A DNA stretch of 7,906 bases from Pseudomonadota bacterium (GTDB taxonomy: Bacteria; Pseudomonadota; Gammaproteobacteria; Burkholderiales; Thiobacillaceae), in assembly GCA_021791235.1 (NCBI GenBank), contig JAJYXA010000173.1, positions 1-7,906 on the forward strand, in the 5' to 3' direction. Under the pieces are notes generated by a model, which saw nothing but the letters and a program-made list of their open reading frames with translations, did no database searches and was not told the DNA's origin. The position numbers and the translations under genes are program-made. The first letter of the stretch is position 1, and each line of letters starts with the position of its first letter. Of this stretch, positions 1-6,157 are shown one piece after another.

Positions 1-530
1 CCGTGTTCGGTGAGGATGGATTCGGGATGGAACTGCACGCCCTCGACCGCCAGCGTTTTGTGGCGCACCCCCATGATTTCGCCGTCGTCGGTCCACGCGG
101 TGATGTCCAGGCAGTCGGGCAGCGATTCGCGCTCGATCACCAGCGAGTGGTAGCGGGTGGCGCGGAAGGGATTGGGCAGGCCCTTGAATACGCCCGTATC
201 CAGGTGATGGATCATCGAGGTCTTGCCGTGCATCAGTTCCTTCGCGCGCACGATCCGTCCGCCGAAAGCCTGGCCGATGCTCTGATGTCCGAGGCAGACG
301 CCGAGGATGGGAATCTTGCCGGCAAACTCCCGGATCAGCGGCACCGACACGCCCGCCTCGTTGGGCGTGCAGGGGCCGGGCGAGACGACGATGTGGTCGG
401 GCTTCAACGCGGCGATGCCGGCGAGGTCGATCTCGTCGTTGCGCACGACCCTGACCTCCTCGCCCAGTTCGCCGAAATACTGCACCAGGTTGTAGGTGAA
501 GCTGTCGTAGTTGTCGATCATTAGCAGCAT
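1..530 (-). CDS. trpG: Anthranilate synthase component II (glutamine amidotransferase), 3' end outside the window
   Basis: Glutaminase subunit that supplies ammonia to TrpE for making anthranilate from chorismate, the first committed step of tryptophan synthesis. The visible 176 residues begin [20 protein letters not shown], the standard class I amidotransferase N-terminus. [11 protein letters not shown] (residues 50-60) is the oxyanion-loop region. GVCLGHQ (77-83) carries the nucleophile Cys79. FHPES (167-171) supplies the catalytic His168 and Glu170. The family is about 190 residues long, so only the last dozen or so codons are missing at the window edge. The ATG lies two bases after the trpE stop. 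A strong GGAGGTGG Shine-Dalgarno sits inside the last trpE codons, so the two subunits are probably translationally coupled. It could in principle be PabA, since such proteins are often shared with folate synthesis, but the trpE linkage favours TrpG. Confidence 0.96.
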   Translation of the reverse strand, partial: MLLMIDNYDSFTYNLVQYFGELGEEVRVVRNDEIDLAGIAALKPDHIVVSPGPCTPNEAGVSVPLIREFAGKIPILGVCLGHQSIGQAFGGRIVRAKELMHGKTSMIHHLDTGVFKGLPNPFRATRYHSLVIERESLPDCLDITAWTDDGEIMGVRHKTLAVEGVQFHPESILTEH

Positions 531-532
531 GA

Positions 533-2008
533 TTACTCCACCTCCCCGCCGAATCGCGTCTGCGCGAGTTCGGCCGCACGGACGACCGCACGCGCCTTGT
601 TCAGCGTTTCCATCCATTCGTTGTCGGGCACCGAATCGGCGACGATGCCGGCGCCCGCCTGCGCGTACAGCATGCCGTCCTTGACCACCGCGGTGCGGAT
701 GGCGATCGCCAGGTCCATGTCGCCGTTGAAGCCGAGATAGCCCACCGCGCCGGCGTAGATGCCGCGCTTGCTGGGCTCGAGTTCATCGATGATTTCCATC
801 GCCCGCACCTTTGGCGCGCCGGACACGGTGCCGGCCGGGAAGCTGGCGCGCAGCACGTCGAGCGCGGACAAGCCGGGTTTCAGCTTGCCCTCGACGTTGG
901 AGACGATGTGCATGACGTGCGAATAGCGCTCGATCTGCATGTGCTCGGTGACCTTGACGCTGCCGGTGACGGCGACGCGCCCGGTGTCGTTGCGCCCCAG
1001 ATCCAGCAGTTGCAGATGCTCGGCGCATTCCTTGGGGTCGGCCAGCAATTCGGCCGCCAGACGCTGGTCGTCCTCGCGCGTCAGCCCGCGCGGGCGGGTG
1101 CCGGCGATGGGGCGCAGGGTGACGGTGTCGCCTTCCAGCCGCACCAGGATTTCCGGCGACGAACCGACGATGTGGAAGCCGCCGAGATCGTAGAAGAACA
1201 TGTAGGGCGAGGGGTTGAGGCTGCGCAGGGCACGGTACAGCGACAGCGGCGAGGCGGCGAACGGCCGCGCCATGCGCTGGGAGAGCACCACCTGCATGAC
1301 GTCGCCCGCCGCGATGTAGTCCCTGGCTTTCTGCACCGCGGCCTTGAACTCGGCTTCGCCGAATTCTGAGGTCGGCTCGTCTTCCGCCACCGCCGGCTCG
1401 GCCGGCAGATGCACCGGCGCATGCAGCTTGTCGGCCAGTTCGGCGAGACGCAGGTGGCCCTGCGCATAGGCATCCGGCTGCATCGGGTCGGCATGGGTGA
1501 TGAGGTAGAGCTTGCCGGCGAGGTTGTCGAACACCGCCAGCTCCTCGGTCAGCATCAGTAGGATGTCCGGCGTATGCAGTACGTCGTCCTTGTGCCTGTC
1601 GGCGAGGCGCTTCTCGATATAGCGGATGGTGTCGTAGCCGAAGTAGCCGGCCAGCCCGCCGGTGAAGCGCGGCAGCCCGGCCACCGGCGCGGCCTGGAAG
1701 CGTGCCTGGAAGTCGGCGATGAAATCCAGCGGGTCGGGCAGGCTGTACTCCTCGACGACCTGGCCGTCGGTTTCCACCGTCAGCAAATGGGCGCGAACCC
1801 TGAGCACGGTGCGCGCCGGCAGGCCGATGAAGGAGTAGCGCCCGAAGCGCTCGCCGCCCACCACCGATTCGAGCAGGTAGGCATAGGGCGCGTTGGCGAG
1901 CTTGAGGTACACCGACAGCGGTGTTTCCAGATCGCCGGGGAGTTCGCGCACCAGCGGGATGCGGTTGTAGCCCTGGCGGGCGAGGTCGAAGAAGTCTTGT
2001 TCAGTCAT
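533..2008 (-). CDS. trpE: Anthranilate synthase component I
   Basis: Chorismate-using catalytic subunit (491 residues, usual family length) that forms anthranilate with TrpG in the cytoplasm. The N-terminal regulatory domain contains LLES (45-48), the motif associated with tryptophan feedback binding in this family. The C-terminal chorismate-binding domain begins near residue 215. It shows PIAGTRPRG (300-308), [16 protein letters not shown] (329-344), [11 protein letters not shown] (390-400) and AGAGIVADS (451-459), all characteristic of TrpE; the [11 protein letters not shown] and GAGIVADS segments lie around the active site. The ATG is chosen because [19 protein letters not shown] matches the normal N-terminus, but no good Shine-Dalgarno precedes it. 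It lies 92 bases after gph and two bases before trpG. Feedback inhibition by tryptophan is expected from LLES; a possible leader region upstream is listed separately. Confidence 0.97.
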   Translation of the reverse strand: MTEQDFFDLARQGYNRIPLVRELPGDLETPLSVYLKLANAPYAYLLESVVGGERFGRYSFIGLPARTVLRVRAHLLTVETDGQVVEEYSLPDPLDFIADFQARFQAAPVAGLPRFTGGLAGYFGYDTIRYIEKRLADRHKDDVLHTPDILLMLTEELAVFDNLAGKLYLITHADPMQPDAYAQGHLRLAELADKLHAPVHLPAEPAVAEDEPTSEFGEAEFKAAVQKARDYIAAGDVMQVVLSQRMARPFAASPLSLYRALRSLNPSPYMFFYDLGGFHIVGSSPEILVRLEGDTVTLRPIAGTRPRGLTREDDQRLAAELLADPKECAEHLQLLDLGRNDTGRVAVTGSVKVTEHMQIERYSHVMHIVSNVEGKLKPGLSALDVLRASFPAGTVSGAPKVRAMEIIDELEPSKRGIYAGAVGYLGFNGDMDLAIAIRTAVVKDGMLYAQAGAGIVADSVPDNEWMETLNKARAVVRAAELAQTRFGGEVE

Positions 2009-2098
2009 GGCGAGTCCGTGAATAAGTGAATGGCAAAAGGCGAAACGTGCGGATGCGTTCCCCTGTCACCATCGCTTGTCGTTCACGGCTGCCCCCAT
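2009..2098 (-). promoter_or_regulatory. Possible trpE leader with 10-codon reading frame MGAAVNDKRW
   Basis: In the gap between gph and trpE, an ATG at 2098-2096 opens a reading frame, MGAAVNDKRW, that stops at 2066. It begins two bases after the gph stop and has GAAGG about ten bases upstream inside gph. Its last sense codon is TGG (Trp), directly before TGA. In the same RNA, CCGTGAA (2088-2082), which lies within this frame, is complementary to TTCACGG (2022-2016) just upstream of the trpE start. GGAACG (2061-2056) can pair with CGTTTC (2047-2042) around an 8-base loop. No good U-tract follows either stem. This could be a tryptophan-responsive leader, but one Trp codon in a short frame may be chance. 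The region may also be a decayed copy of the heptamer repeat seen elsewhere in the window. Confidence 0.25.
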
Positions 2099-2100
2099 GA

Positions 2101-2784
2101 TCAGGCGGCCTTCGCAATCATCTTCGCCGCCTCGGCAAGGCTCGGCACCACGGCATCGAGGTCGAGCTCGGCGACCGGGCGTCCGCGGTTGTAGCCGTAG
2201 GGCACGCAGAACACCGGACTGCCCGCCGCACGCGCGGCCTGGGTGTCGTTGAGCGAATCGCCGATCAGCAGCAGTTCGGCCGGCTGTACCTTGAACACTT
2301 CGCAGGCATGCAGCAGCGGCAGCGGGTCGGGCTTGCGCTTGGGCAGCGTGTCGCCGGACAGGATCAGCTCGAAGTAATCGAACAAACCCGTGTCTTTCAG
2401 CAGCGGATGCGTGAACACCTTGGCCTTGTTGGTGATGCAGGCCACGTGCAGGCCCATCGCCTTGAATGCCTGCAGGCCTTCGACCACGCCGGGAAACGGC
2501 CGCGAATGCAGCGACACGTGGGCGCTGTAATGCTTGTTGTACGAGGCGATGGCCTGTTCGAACAGCGCCGCCTCCGGCTCGGCGTCCATGTCGCCGGTCA
2601 GCACGCGCTTGACCAGGCGCGACACGCCGTTGCCGATGTAGGTGGAAATCGTTTCCAGCGACGGGCACGGCAGGCCCAGTTCGGCCATCATCAGCTCGGC
2701 GGCATAGGCCAGATCCGGCGCGGTGTTGAGAAGCGTGCCGTCGAGATCGATGACGACGGCTTTGATTTTGAGAGGGAAGTTCAT
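2101..2784 (-). CDS. gph: Phosphoglycolate phosphatase, HAD superfamily
   Basis: Cytoplasmic phosphatase (227 residues) that hydrolyses 2-phosphoglycolate to glycolate. All four HAD motifs are present. Motif I is DLDGT at 13-17, with nucleophile Asp13 and acid/base Asp15. Motif II is the Thr of ITN (117-119). Motif III is Lys151 in PKRKPDP. Motif IV is GDSLND (175-180). An alpha-helical cap of subfamily I type lies between motifs I and II. The N-terminus (KIKAVVIDLDGTLLNTAPDL) and the position between rpe and trpE are typical of proteobacterial Gph. The start ATG is preceded by CACCAAAAAA with no Shine-Dalgarno, because a heptamer-repeat hairpin occupies the space back to rpe. Translation may depend on the A-rich stretch or on coupling to rpe. 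Other small phosphatase activities in the HAD family are possible, but context supports Gph. Confidence 0.93.
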   Translation of the reverse strand: MNFPLKIKAVVIDLDGTLLNTAPDLAYAAELMMAELGLPCPSLETISTYIGNGVSRLVKRVLTGDMDAEPEAALFEQAIASYNKHYSAHVSLHSRPFPGVVEGLQAFKAMGLHVACITNKAKVFTHPLLKDTGLFDYFELILSGDTLPKRKPDPLPLLHACEVFKVQPAELLLIGDSLNDTQAARAAGSPVFCVPYGYNRGRPVAELDLDAVVPSLAEAAKMIAKAA

Positions 2785-2791
2785 TTTTTTG

Positions 2792-2877
2792 GTGAGCGGT
2801 AAACAGTGAGCGGGAAGCGGTGAGCGGTGCGGACCGCGGATTTTTCCGCTCCCCGCTCACTGCTCACCGCTTGCCGG
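2792..2877. repeat. Intergenic hairpin made of GTGAGCR-type heptamers (copy 1)
   Basis: Five consecutive heptamers run from 2792 to 2826: GTGAGCG, GTAAACA, GTGAGCG, GGAAGCG, GTGAGCG. The complementary strand of 2846-2877 reads as four more: CAAGCGG, TGAGCAG, TGAGCGG, GGAGCGG, plus CCGG. The two halves form an inverted repeat: 2795-2820 pairs with 2846-2871 with about three mismatches in 26. A small stem, GCGGT/ACCGC (2824-2828 with 2833-2837), sits in the loop. The element fills the gap between the rpe stop and the gph start almost exactly. Within an operon such a stem could act like a REP element on mRNA decay or gph translation; that is inference. It shares 19 of 22 bases (2792-2813) with 4046-4067. 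Confidence 0.85.
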
Positions 2878-2880
2878 TTT

Positions 2881-3564
2881 TCAGACCTTGGCGAGTTCCG
2901 CGCGCAGCGCGGCGATGATCGAGTTGTAGCGTTGCGGGTCGCTGTCCTTGGCGGCGCCGAACACGGCTGAGCCGGCGACGAAGGTGTCGACGCCGGCACG
3001 TGCGACTTCGGCGATGTTCGCGGGGCCGACGCCGCCGTCGATCTCGATGTTCACCTTGAGGCCGCGGTCATCGATCATCTTGCGCACGGCGCGCGCCTTG
3101 TCCAAGACGTAGGGGATGAACTTCTGGCCGCCGAAGCCGGGGTTGACGCTCATCAGCAGCACCATGTCGAGCTTGTCCAGCGTGTATTCCAGCACGTCGA
3201 GCGGGGTGGCCGGGTTGAACACCAGGCCGGCCTTGCAGCCGTTTTCCTTGATCAGGCCGATGGTGCGGTCGATGTGCTCGGACGCTTCCGGGTGGAAGGT
3301 GATGTAGGTGGCCCCGGCCTTGGCGAAATCGGGAATGATGCGGTCGACCGGCTTCACCATCAGGTGCACGTCGATCGGCGCGGTGACGCCATGCTTGCGC
3401 AGGGCTTCGCATACCAGCGGGCCGATGGTGAGGTTGGGCACGTAGTGGTTGTCCATCACGTCGAAATGGACGATGTCGGCGCCGGAGGCGAGCACGTTGT
3501 CGACTTCCTCGCCCAGCTTGGCAAAGTTGGCGGACAGGATGGACGGGGCGATGCGGTACGTCAT
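2881..3564 (-). CDS. rpe: Ribulose-phosphate 3-epimerase
   Basis: Interconverts D-ribulose 5-phosphate and D-xylulose 5-phosphate in the pentose phosphate pathway and, where present, the Calvin cycle. The 227-residue product is a full-length (beta/alpha)8 barrel. It starts [20 protein letters not shown]; the SILSA segment contains the conserved N-terminal active-site Ser. [17 protein letters not shown] (33-49) supplies metal ligands and the catalytic Asp35. His67 in DVHLMV is a further metal ligand. NPGFGGQ (141-147) is the flexible loop, and EIDGGV (174-179) carries catalytic Asp176. GGAG lies six bases before the ATG. It is the first gene of the minus-strand set, 96 bases from divergent apaG, and probably starts the rpe-gph-trpEG transcript. 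A small hairpin overlaps its ribosome binding site. Confidence 0.97.
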   Translation of the reverse strand: MTYRIAPSILSANFAKLGEEVDNVLASGADIVHFDVMDNHYVPNLTIGPLVCEALRKHGVTAPIDVHLMVKPVDRIIPDFAKAGATYITFHPEASEHIDRTIGLIKENGCKAGLVFNPATPLDVLEYTLDKLDMVLLMSVNPGFGGQKFIPYVLDKARAVRKMIDDRGLKVNIEIDGGVGPANIAEVARAGVDTFVAGSAVFGAAKDSDPQRYNSIIAALRAELAKV

Positions 3565-3572
3565 GGGAAGCT

Positions 3573-3595
3573 CCGGGAATTTTGGGAAAACCCGG
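3573..3595 (-). promoter_or_regulatory. Small hairpin overlapping the rpe ribosome binding site
   Basis: Read on the minus strand, CCGGG and TTTT pair with AAAA and CCCGG around a CCC loop, with a two-base bulge (TT). The 3' arm runs into the GGAG that serves as the rpe Shine-Dalgarno, so folding would partly hide the ribosome binding site. The stem is short and its function is unproven. Confidence 0.35.
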
Positions 3596-3597
3596 CC

Positions 3598-3606
3598 ATT
3601 TTACCA
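3598..3606 (-). promoter_or_regulatory. Candidate extended -10 promoter for rpe
   Basis: The minus strand reads TGGTAAAAT, that is a TGN extension followed by TAAAAT (5 of 6 matches to TATAAT). No convincing -35 lies 16-18 bases upstream. A start about seven bases on would give a leader of roughly 25 bases containing the small hairpin. It is the best candidate for driving rpe-gph-trpEG. Confidence 0.4.
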
Positions 3607-3660
3607 GCCCGTCACGTCATTGCGTTACACTCCGCGCATTCCATCCCGTCGAGCAAACCC

Positions 3661-4044
3661 GTGGCCGAAGGCAAGAAATACCAGATCAGCGTCAGCGTCA
3701 ATACGGCGTACCTGGCCGAGCAGAGCGACCCCTCGGCGGATCGCTACGTGTTCGCCTACACCATCACCATTGCGAACTCCGGCACCGTGGCGGCACAGTT
3801 GATATCGCGCCACTGGATCATCACCGACGCCGAAAACGTCACCCAGGAAGTCAAGGGGCTCGGCGTTGTCGGCGAACAGCCGCTGCTGCGGCCGGGCGAG
3901 AGCTTCGAGTACACCAGCGGCACCGCGATGGCGACGCCGGTCGGCACCATGCACGGCACCTACCAGATGGTGGCGGAAGACGGCAACAAGTTCGAAGCCG
4001 AGATTCCCCCGTTCACGCTGTCGATGCCGCGGGTATTGCATTAG
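3661..4044 (+). CDS. apaG: ApaG family protein (DUF525, fibronectin type III-like fold)
   Basis: A 127-residue cytoplasmic protein matching ApaG along its whole length (E. coli ApaG is 125 residues). Seen here: YQISVSVNTAYLAEQSDP (7-24), HWIITDAEN (51-59), the glycine-rich GLGVVGEQP (66-74), LRPGESFEYTSG (76-87) and TPVGTMHGTYQM (92-103). The last three form the family signature. The exact biochemical role is not settled; the Salmonella homologue CorD is linked to cobalt resistance and magnesium transport phenotypes. The GTG at 3661 is chosen because it is the only plausible start giving family length; the open frame extends far upstream over rpe without an ATG nearby. The Shine-Dalgarno is weak (GAG about nine bases before). 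Divergent from rpe and followed by a heptamer-repeat hairpin immediately after its TAG stop. Confidence 0.94.
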   Translation: MAEGKKYQISVSVNTAYLAEQSDPSADRYVFAYTITIANSGTVAAQLISRHWIITDAENVTQEVKGLGVVGEQPLLRPGESFEYTSGTAMATPVGTMHGTYQMVAEDGNKFEAEIPPFTLSMPRVLH

Positions 4045-4100
4045 GGTGAGCAGTAAACGGTAAGCGGTTTTCTGCTCACTGCTCACTGCTCACCACTCAC
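4045..4100. repeat. Intergenic hairpin made of GTGAGCR-type heptamers (copy 2)
   Basis: The left arm (4046-4067) reads GTGAGCA, GTAAACG, GTAAGCG, G. The right arm (4072-4100), read on the minus strand, is GTGAGTG followed by three perfect GTGAGCA units and G. Positions 4045-4067 face 4072-4094 across a TTTT loop, with 18 of 23 positions complementary; all differences are transitions, so two of them are still G-U pairs in RNA from the plus strand and three in RNA from the minus strand. The element fills the space between the apaG stop (4042-4044) and the stop of the convergent tiny gene (4097-4099), and the latter TGA is itself part of a heptamer. It could act as a two-way transcript end, though no U-tract follows. 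Confidence 0.85.
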
Positions 4101-4189
4101 TTCTTCATCGTCCACCACACGATAAGCAGCAGCAGCCCCAGCGCGATCGCGGCTTCCAGCACCAACCAGCCCAGTCCTTGGCTTTCCAT
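4097..4189 (-). CDS. Tiny single-pass membrane protein, 30 residues
   Basis: A 31-codon reading frame, starting with ATG at 4189-4187 and ending in TGA. The N-terminus is MESQGLGW. A single hydrophobic span follows from about residue 7 to 26, including IALGLLLLIVWW (15-26). It ends TMKK, so the positive C-terminus suggests that end stays in the cytoplasm. AAGGGAG lies about 11 bases before the ATG, an acceptable if long Shine-Dalgarno spacing. The composition is that of a genuine small membrane protein rather than a random frame: one uninterrupted helix, flanking polar ends, and Trp residues at the membrane edges. It is divergent from mltA and convergent with apaG. I do not recognise a function. 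A possible -10 (TATAAC, minus strand of 4213-4208) with CTCACA 18 bases upstream would give a very short leader. Confidence 0.6.
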   Translation of the reverse strand: MESQGLGWLVLEAAIALGLLLLIVWWTMKK

Positions 4190-4206
4190 CAGGCTTGACG
4201 CTCCCT

Positions 4207-4215
4207 TGTTATACT
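4207..4215 (+). promoter_or_regulatory. Candidate extended -10 promoter for mltA
   Basis: TGTTATACT contains a TG extension, one base, then TATACT (5 of 6 to TATAAT). A start near 4222 would leave a leader of about 30 bases to the mltA start codon. No good -35 is at the expected distance; TTGACG at 4195-4200 is too close to pair with this -10. The same bases on the other strand give a -10-like TATAAC for the tiny membrane protein gene, so the two promoters may overlap. Confidence 0.4.
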
Positions 4216-4252
4216 CGATACGTGTTTTCGATGTGAGCCATCTTCACCCGTG

Positions 4253-5506
4253 ATGTTGTTACGCGCAAGTCCGTGGCTGTTCGTGCTGCTGCTGTCAGCC
4301 TGTGCGGTGCACCCGCCCACCCAAGCCCCTGCGCCCCTTCCCGCCCCCCAGCCCACGCCCGCCCCCTTGCCGCCTATTCCTGCGCCTGCGCCCATCCCCA
4401 CACCGGCTGCAAGCTACCCCACGCTCAAACCGGTGGACTGGTCGTCGGTGAGCTTCTGGCAGGACGACCGCATCGGCGAGGCCTGGACCGCCTTCCTGCG
4501 CAGCTGCGCCACGCTCGGCAAGCAAACGGCCTGGCTGGCGGTCTGCGGTGAGGCAATGCGCATGGACCCGCCCGACGACAAGGCGGCGCGCGCCTTTTTC
4601 GAACAGCATTTCCAGCCCTGGCAGGCCACGCAGGAAGACGGTGGCACCGACGGCCTCATCACCGGCTACTACGAACCCCTGCTGAAGGGCAACCGCGTGC
4701 GCACCGCGCGTGCGCGCTACCCGCTCTATGCCGCCCCCGACGACCTCATCACGGTCGACCTGGCGAGCATCTATCCCGAACTGAAAAGCCTGCGCCTGCG
4801 CGGACGGCTGGTCGGCAACAAGCTGGTGCCCTACCCCACCCGCAAGGAAATCGAGGCGGCGGCTGCCAACGGCAACAGCGGCGGTTTCAAGGGCAAGCCC
4901 ATTGCCTGGGCCGAAGACCCGGTCGACCTGTTCTTCCTGCAGGTCCAGGGCTCGGGCCGCATCGAACTCCCGGACGGCTCGCACATGCGGGTCGGCTATG
5001 CGGACCAGAACGGCTACCCCTACCAGTCGATCGGCAAACTGCTGGTCGAACGCGGCGAACTCAAACTCGAACAGGCCTCGATGCAGGGCATCAAGGAGTG
5101 GGGGGCGAAGCATCCCGACAAGCTGCCCGAACTGCTCGCCAGCAATCCGAGCTTCATCTTCTTCCGCGAGCTGCCCGACGGCCTGCCCGGCCCGCTGGGT
5201 TCGCTCGGCGTCCCGCTGACCGGCGGCCGCTCGATCGCCGTCGATCCGAAATTCATTCCGCTCGGCGCGCCGGTGTTCCTGGCCACCACCCAGCCCAATT
5301 CGGCGCAGCCGCTGAACCGGCTGGTGATGGCGCAGGACAGCGGCGGTGCGATTCGCGGCGGCGTGCGCGCCGACTTCTTCTGGGGCTTCGGCAACGCGGC
5401 AGGTGAACTCGCCGGCCGCATGAAACAGCGCGGCCGCATGTGGGTGCTGCTGCCCAAGACCCTGTCCGGGATCGTCTCGGGCTATAACCCACAAAACAAG
5501 AACTGA
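4253..5506 (+). CDS. mltA: Membrane-bound lytic murein transglycosylase A, lipoprotein
   Basis: Cleaves the MurNAc-GlcNAc bond of peptidoglycan with formation of 1,6-anhydroMurNAc, acting from the inner face of the outer membrane. The product is 417 residues. It begins with a lipoprotein signal peptide ending in LLLSAC (lipid-bearing Cys17). A proline/alanine-rich tether of about 35 residues (20-54) follows, then the MltA domain with TGYYEP (137-142) and DLFFLQVQGSG (225-235). The C-terminal 3D domain has AQDSGGAIRG (360-369, Asp362) and RADFFWGFG (372-380, Asp374). The Asp of AQDSGG probably corresponds to the catalytic aspartate of E. coli MltA. A GTG at 4250 directly before the ATG is an alternative start; neither has a strong Shine-Dalgarno. 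The gene converges on the ferritin-like gene with only 23 bases between stops and no clear terminator. Confidence 0.95.
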   Translation: MLLRASPWLFVLLLSACAVHPPTQAPAPLPAPQPTPAPLPPIPAPAPIPTPAASYPTLKPVDWSSVSFWQDDRIGEAWTAFLRSCATLGKQTAWLAVCGEAMRMDPPDDKAARAFFEQHFQPWQATQEDGGTDGLITGYYEPLLKGNRVRTARARYPLYAAPDDLITVDLASIYPELKSLRLRGRLVGNKLVPYPTRKEIEAAAANGNSGGFKGKPIAWAEDPVDLFFLQVQGSGRIELPDGSHMRVGYADQNGYPYQSIGKLLVERGELKLEQASMQGIKEWGAKHPDKLPELLASNPSFIFFRELPDGLPGPLGSLGVPLTGGRSIAVDPKFIPLGAPVFLATTQPNSAQPLNRLVMAQDSGGAIRGGVRADFFWGFGNAAGELAGRMKQRGRMWVLLPKTLSGIVSGYNPQNKN

Positions 5507-5529
5507 GGCCCAGCCGGACCCCTCGCGCG

Positions 5530-6120
5530 TCAGTGCAGCAGATCCGACAATTCGTCGGCGTGTTCTTCTTCCTTCGCCAGAATACCTTCCAGCATGGCGC
5601 GCGTCGTCGGATCATGCTCCGCAAAATACCGCACCATTTCCCTGTAGCTCTCGATTGCGATTCGTTCGGCGACGAGATTTTCGCGGATCATCGCTTCCAG
5701 CGTGTCGCAGGTTCTGTATTCGGCATGCGACAACTGCGCCAGCCGGTCGGGATTGAACTCTGGCGTACCGCCCAACTGCACGATCCGCTTGGCGATCAGG
5801 TCGGCATGGGCCAGCTCTTCGTTGGAGTGCACCAGGAACTCCTGTGCGATCGGCTCGGAGTTGATTCCCTTCGCAACGAAGGAATGCTGGCGATACCGCA
5901 GGGTGCAGACAAGCTCGGTGGCCAGCGCATCATTCAACACCTTGACCGCTGCCTTCGCATTCAGGCTGTAGTCACCGGTCACGGCGCCTTCCTCGATATG
6001 CTTGCGGGCTCGCGCCCTGAGCGTCTGCACATCGGACAGGAAACCGGCGGGGTCAGACGTTTCATCGCGGGTTTCATCGCGCCGGATCGGCCGCCCCGCT
6101 TGAGAAGTAACGTTGCTCAT
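5530..6120 (-). CDS. Ferritin-like di-iron protein (bacterioferritin-related)
   Basis: A 196-residue protein of the ferritin-like superfamily, often annotated as bacterioferritin, likely storing or oxidising iron in the cytoplasm. Four helices carry the expected di-iron ligands: Glu69 (ATELVCTLRYRQH), Glu102 and His105 (NEELAHAD), Glu147 or Glu152 (RENLVAERIAIESYREM), and Glu184 and His187 (KEEEHADEL). The pattern follows E. coli Bfr, but the position of its haem-ligating Met52 is Leu103 here, so haem binding in that way is not expected. An N-terminal extension of about 45 polar residues precedes the bundle and contains a duplicated RDET (14-21). The ATG at 6120 is preceded by AGGAG with 8-base spacing; the open frame extends further upstream, over the next gene, but without such a site. 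Lies 37 bases after the entericidin-like gene and is probably co-transcribed with it. Confidence 0.9.
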   Translation of the reverse strand: MSNVTSQAGRPIRRDETRDETSDPAGFLSDVQTLRARARKHIEEGAVTGDYSLNAKAAVKVLNDALATELVCTLRYRQHSFVAKGINSEPIAQEFLVHSNEELAHADLIAKRIVQLGGTPEFNPDRLAQLSHAEYRTCDTLEAMIRENLVAERIAIESYREMVRYFAEHDPTTRAMLEGILAKEEEHADELSDLLH

Positions 6121-6157
6121 GGAAAGACTCCTGGTTGAAAGACTGGATGAACCCTCG

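Noticed and set aside
2066..2860. 264-codon minus-strand open frame overlapping gph
   Set aside because: It is an out-of-frame shadow of gph with arginine/alanine-rich, family-less sequence; only its last 10 codons (MGAAVNDKRW) were considered, as a possible leader peptide.
3274..3660. Upstream extension of the apaG open frame over rpe
   Set aside because: ApaG proteins are about 125 residues; the extension is antisense to rpe, and the GTG at 3661 gives the right length and N-terminus.
4195..4200. TTGACG as -35 of the mltA promoter
   Set aside because: It is only nine bases from the good TATACT -10; at 16 bases it would have to use GATACG, a poor match.
4189..4401. 70-codon glycine/alanine-rich minus-strand frame
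   Set aside because: It is the complement of the proline-rich tether codons of mltA and has low complexity; its end merely overlaps the start of the 30-codon membrane protein gene.
4295..5494. 399-codon minus-strand open frame opposite mltA
   Set aside because: GC-rich antisense shadow of mltA; the plus-strand product has full MltA motifs, while this one has no recognisable domain.
5507..5529. Possible terminator between mltA and the ferritin-like gene
   Set aside because: Only a four-base GAGG/CCTC stem can be drawn and there is no T-run on either strand.
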